Source of the DNA: Fidelibacterota bacterium
GTDB lineage: Bacteria > Fidelibacterota > Fidelibacteria > Fidelibacterales > Fidelibacteraceae
Direction: 5' to 3'
Assembly (NCBI GenBank): GCA_030620575.1
Contig: JAUXEL010000078.1
Location: 1-7,837 of the forward strand
Length of the DNA: 7,837 nt
The translations under genes and the position numbers were made by a program. The notes under the pieces are model-generated. The model saw only the letters and a program-made list of their open reading frames with translations, was not told where the DNA came from and ran no database searches. Below are positions 5,669 through 7,837 of the stretch, piece after piece (the first letter of the stretch is position 1; the number at the start of each line of letters is the position of its first letter).

Positions 5669-6891
5669 GAAATAAAAATAGGATGCCGTTCGATTATATG
5701 ATCACGGTCGGGGCCCGTGGAGACAATGCCAATGGAAACGCCAAGAAAATCTTCAACAAATTCGATGTACCGGCGACAATTTTCCGGTAAAGCATCGTAA
5801 TCCGTATACCCTAAAATATCTTCCTCCCATCCCGGGAGTTCCTGATATACGGGGCTTCCATCTGAAGCATAATCGACAGCAACTTTCAAGGTTTCAAAAC
5901 CGGATAAACAACTTACCTTTGAAAAAACAATGTAATTAAATCCGTTGATAATGCATGATTGTTTTAATAAGGCCAGATCTAGCCAGCCGCAGCGGCGAGG
6001 GCGTCCGGTGGTAGCACCGTATTCATTTCCGTTCCGACGCAAGGTTTCCCCGGTCTCATCAAATAATTCGGTTGGAAATGGACCTTCACCTACACGGGTT
6101 GTATATGATTTCACAATGGCAACCCGTTTATCAAAATTAAGGAATACACCGCTTCCGGTGTAAGCACCGCCTATGCTGGTGTTGGAAGAAGTAACAAATG
6201 GATACGTTCCGTGATCAATGTCCAAAAATGTCCCTTGAGCTCCTTCAAATAAAATTTTGCTGTTTTCTTTAACAGCTTGTGCAAGGAGTGGGCGCACGTC
6301 CTGAACAAATGGTTTTAAACGTTCAACTGTTTTTACCAGTTCAGGAATGTCATTCCGCAGAACTTTAATTTCTTCTTTCTCAACAATTGCATAAACCTTC
6401 TCTACGAAGTCGAGATGCTCACGGTAGGCTTCCTCAGAGCTACCGTCACATGCACGTTCCCAACGGATACCGGTTCTTTGTACCTTGTCGGTGTATGCCG
6501 GTCCAATGCCCCGTACCGTGGTTCCGATCTTTTCATTCAGAACACGGTCGAGATATTGATGAATTGGTAATACCATATGGGCGGCAGATGATACAATAAA
6601 TTTATCGGGAGAAATTGTGATGCCTTGTTGACGAAGTTTTTCCATTTCTTCGTACAAGGCGGTCGGATTAACAACGCATCCGTTTCCGATAATATTAATT
6701 GAATTACCTGAAATAATACCAGAGGGGATAAGATGAGTAACGTACTTTGTATCTCCGTGGATCACAGTATGACCCGCATTGGCTCCACCTTGAAACCGTA
6801 CAACAAAGTCCATTTCCTCAGCGAGAACATCGACAATTTTTCCTTTGCCCTCATCACCCCACTGGGCGCCCATTACGACATATGCCGGCAT
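5665..6891 (-). CDS. purA: Adenylosuccinate synthetase
   Basis: Catalyses IMP + aspartate + GTP to adenylosuccinate, the first committed step of AMP synthesis; cytoplasmic, normally a homodimer. 408 residues, slightly shorter than E. coli PurA but with intact ends. Signatures: QWGDEGKGK phosphate loop (10-18) with catalytic D13; GGANAGHT with H41; the GTT-RGIGPAYTDK IMP-binding loop; EGAQGTFLDIDHGTYPFVT; and GATTGRPRRCGWLD for the aspartate and IMP sites. The C-terminus ends normally (VSTGPDRDHII). Odd: the GTP base-recognition segment, TKLD in E. coli (330-333), reads SKVS here (324-327), so the conserved Asp is Ser. Start: ATG with GGAGG ten bases upstream. No purine-pathway neighbour is present in the window; the next gene downstream is trhA. 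Confidence 0.96.
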   Translation of the reverse strand: MPAYVVMGAQWGDEGKGKIVDVLAEEMDFVVRFQGGANAGHTVIHGDTKYVTHLIPSGIISGNSINIIGNGCVVNPTALYEEMEKLRQQGITISPDKFIVSSAAHMVLPIHQYLDRVLNEKIGTTVRGIGPAYTDKVQRTGIRWERACDGSSEEAYREHLDFVEKVYAIVEKEEIKVLRNDIPELVKTVERLKPFVQDVRPLLAQAVKENSKILFEGAQGTFLDIDHGTYPFVTSSNTSIGGAYTGSGVFLNFDKRVAIVKSYTTRVGEGPFPTELFDETGETLRRNGNEYGATTGRPRRCGWLDLALLKQSCIINGFNYIVFSKVSCLSGFETLKVAVDYASDGSPVYQELPGWEEDILGYTDYDALPENCRRYIEFVEDFLGVSIGIVSTGPDRDHIIERHPIFIS

Positions 6892-6901
6892 AGATCAGTA
6901 T

Positions 6902-6906
6902 CCTCC
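6902..6906 (-). promoter_or_regulatory. purA Shine-Dalgarno
   Basis: GGAGG on the - strand, ten bases before the ATG at 6891. This supports the start that gives MPAYVVMGAQWGDEG, the usual N-terminus of the family. Confidence 0.8.
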
Positions 6907-6988
6907 AGTTACAAATATCACGGGGTAAATTTAATGAATTCTTTTTTGTATTAAAAGCAATTATATATTAGACGGGATATTTTTTAGA

Positions 6989-7014
6989 CCCGGCTTCGTC
7001 AAGACTATGCCGGG
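6989..7014. repeat. Hairpin CCCGGC / GCCGGG
   Basis: CCCGGC (6989-6994) and GCCGGG (7009-7014) enclose a 14-base loop. A second, small hairpin follows: GGGGT (7028-7032), TG, ACCCC (7035-7039). Both are upstream of purA and on the - strand would precede its leader. Confidence 0.6.
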
Positions 7015-7074
7015 CAGGCAGAATAACGGGGTTGACCCCACTTCGTTTTGGTTACGCAGGGCAAGCAGGATAAG

Positions 7075-7108
7075 GCAAAGAAGCTAAGATGCAGAGAAGC
7101 CAGAAAGC
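7075..7108 (+). repeat. Degenerate octamer array
   Basis: GC recurs exactly every eight bases at 7075, 7083, 7091, 7099 and 7107, with purine-rich fillers (GCAAAGAA, GCTAAGAT, GCAGAGAA, GCCAGAAA). The region is decayed but the phase is kept. Confidence 0.55.
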
Positions 7109-7126
7109 TTAATTAATTGACAATGG

Positions 7127-7164
7127 GTCCGCCTACATTCTACCTTCGGTAGATTTCGTCGGAC
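7127..7164. repeat. Two-stem hairpin
   Basis: An outer stem, GTCCG (7127-7131) with CGGAC (7160-7164), encloses an inner stem, TCTACC (7139-7144) with GGTAGA (7148-7153), around a TTC loop. The unpaired parts are seven and six bases long, so the whole forms one extended hairpin. Confidence 0.65.
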
Positions 7165-7253
7165 AAGCAATGGAGAATTGAAAATGAAGATTAACAAAGA
7201 CCTCTTGGCTTGATCCGATCCGTTGACTAACGGTGAGGAATACCGGTTTGTCC

Positions 7254-7287
7254 GGCCCCGAATATTCGGGGCCAACTGGCGGAAAAG
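7254..7287 (+). repeat. Palindrome-tail unit, copy 1
   Basis: A perfect 20-base palindrome, GGCCCCGAATATTCGGGGCC (7254-7273), followed by AACTGGCGGAAAAG. Together with copy 2 it defines a unit of a C/G hairpin plus a GCCARCTGGCGGARAAG tail. A small CCGTT/AACGG hairpin lies just upstream (7220-7233). Confidence 0.8.
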
Positions 7288-7331
7288 ACGGAATGGTCGA
7301 GAAATACGATTTAAAGTTTAGGGTTTACTCT

Positions 7332-7365
7332 CCCCCGAATTAATCGGGGCCAGCTGGCGGAGAAG
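7332..7365 (+). repeat. Palindrome-tail unit, copy 2
   Basis: CCCCGA (7333-7338), loop ATTAA, TCGGGG (7344-7349), then CCAGCTGGCGGAGAAG. Bases 7346-7365 match 7268-7287 in 18 of 20 positions, both differences being A/G. The tail itself contains a perfect palindrome, CCAGCTGG. Confidence 0.8.
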
Positions 7366-7470
7366 GAGAGGTTTAGAAGTTTAGGATAAGAGAGTAATAG
7401 GGTCTTAGGGTAATAGAGCTGTTTGAAAGTTGAAAACATCACTAACACTGCCGGCATACCATCCCTTACT

Positions 7471-7745
7471 GCACCAATAATACAAATTTAAATTTAATAA
7501 ATCACAAACGGATTATGAGTCCGATGAACAGGTCTGGTAATCAGTAAGTTAGAGAAGTAGATGACTATTTGTTGCCAGGTGAAATATTGTGAATAAACCA
7601 CCACTGTATTAAGAGTACAGTGTTCGCCCTTTATCCATAAGGGTTATACGGTTCATGTGTACCAAAATGTGGTGGTTGGAAACAAGAAGCACTTTTAATA
7701 GCTTATTTCCCACACCAAATACTACATATCCGAGCAGATTGGTGC
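7471..7745. repeat. Widely spaced 8-base inverted repeat
   Basis: GCACCAAT (7471-7478) and ATTGGTGC (7738-7745) are perfect reverse complements 259 bases apart and enclose the folded segment at 7596-7677. They could be the ends of a small non-autonomous element, but eight bases are short enough to be chance and no target duplication is clear. Confidence 0.3.
7596..7677. other. Possible folded (multi-stem) element
   Basis: AACCACCAC (7596-7604) pairs perfectly with GTGGTGGTT (7669-7677). Inside are CACTGTA/TACAGTG (7602-7608 with 7616-7622, loop TTAAGAG; its first three bases compete with the outer stem) and CCCTT/AAGGG (7627-7631 with 7639-7643). The nested, non-C/G-tail layout differs from the simple hairpins elsewhere. 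It resembles no RNA family I recognise; it may be a structured RNA, a cis-regulatory fold or the core of a small inverted-repeat element. Confidence 0.4.
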
Positions 7746-7837
7746 GCTTAACGACGTTTTTGTGCATTTTTATGGTGTTTACCGACTTATGCCAAATTAG
7801 CTTGATAAATTTAAAATTAAATATTAAATTTATATAT

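Larger units (their letters stand above)
6892..7837. other. Gene-free region upstream of purA
   Basis: No coding sequence is convincing in these 946 bases; the short frame at 7084-7275 (-) runs through hairpins and lacks any family signature. The first ~90 bases hold the purA leader; on the - strand a TATAAT is visible in the AT-rich stretch near 6962-6970 but without a good -35. Next come C/G hairpins, an octamer array and a repeated palindrome unit (6989-7365). 7366-7470 is low-complexity, with GTTTAG/AGGGT-like words and no clear unit. 7471-7745 contains a possible folded element. 7800-7837 is almost pure A/T and I see nothing more in it. Confidence 0.7.

Noticed and set aside
5914..5922. 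AAG|GTAAGT within purA on the - strand, identical to a eukaryotic 5' splice consensus
   Set aside because: Chance: the frame is continuous through it and the gene is plainly bacterial.
7084..7275. 63-residue open frame on the - strand
   Set aside because: It runs through an octamer array, two hairpins and a perfect palindrome and has no recognisable motif or ribosome binding site.
7509..7523. CGGA-CTCATAA-TCCG on the - strand resembles a tRNA-Met anticodon arm
   Set aside because: The stem has only four pairs, and no D-arm, T-arm or acceptor stem can be placed around it.
7746..7752. GCTTAAC fits the integron attC core pattern (GTTAAGC on the - strand)
   Set aside because: No matching partner core or imperfect inverted repeats lie at attC distance, and there is no integrase or cassette gene.

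Overview
The window holds four intact genes separated by unusually decorated intergenic DNA. On the + strand, a two-gene operon encodes a membrane-independent-looking flavin/iron-sulphur oxidoreductase: a 689-residue fusion (2Fe-2S domain, FAD/NAD(P) flavoprotein, two 4Fe-4S clusters, BFD-type 2Fe-2S domain; 1082-3151), followed 14 bases later by a 382-residue D-amino-acid-oxidase-type flavoprotein (3166-4314). The pair matches the architecture of hydrogen cyanide synthase HcnABC, heterotetrameric sarcosine oxidase, opine oxidases and dye-linked L-proline dehydrogenase, so it most likely oxidises an amino or imino acid and passes electrons through a chain of Fe-S centres. On the - strand lie purA (adenylosuccinate synthetase, 6891-5665) and, further downstream, a TrhA/haemolysin III seven-helix membrane protein (5428-4730). 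The latter converges on the oxidoreductase operon.

The organism is probably an uncultured bacterium of the Fibrobacteres-Chlorobi-Bacteroidetes (FCB) group or a nearby candidate phylum. This is inference: it rests on the style of the intergenic DNA (many short CCCC...GGGG hairpins, heptamer tandem repeats, the TTACTTTTCTTTG hairpin) and on the fused redox protein. No marker gene here settles it. The mixed use of ATG, GTG and TTG starts, each with a good Shine-Dalgarno, agrees with canonical bacterial initiation.

Region by region: 1-1081 has no convincing gene. It is a mosaic of repeats: a 122-base sequence present twice (1-122 and 863-984), a 14-base-arm hairpin, a ~90-base imperfect palindrome and a row of at least six C/G-rich hairpins (594-831). 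The second 122-base copy carries a TTGACA-17-TTTAAT sequence pointing at the operon, so the repeat may supply its promoter. 4315-4729 is a convergent intergenic region with hexamer and heptamer tandem repeats and two hairpins; one heptamer array runs into the trhA stop codon. 5429-5664 is a leader/terminator region between purA and trhA. 6892-7837 has no gene: it holds more hairpins, a four-unit octamer array, two copies of a palindrome unit and a folded-looking 82-base segment (7596-7677).

The points most worth a second look are the repeat-borne promoter in front of the operon, the family of hairpins that share a C/G stem but vary in loop and spread over every large gap, the coexisting 6-, 7- and 8-base tandem arrays, the Asp-to-Ser change at the predicted guanine-recognition site of PurA, and the possible structured element near the right end. 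Nothing seen here amounts to a defence system, CRISPR array or autonomous mobile element.
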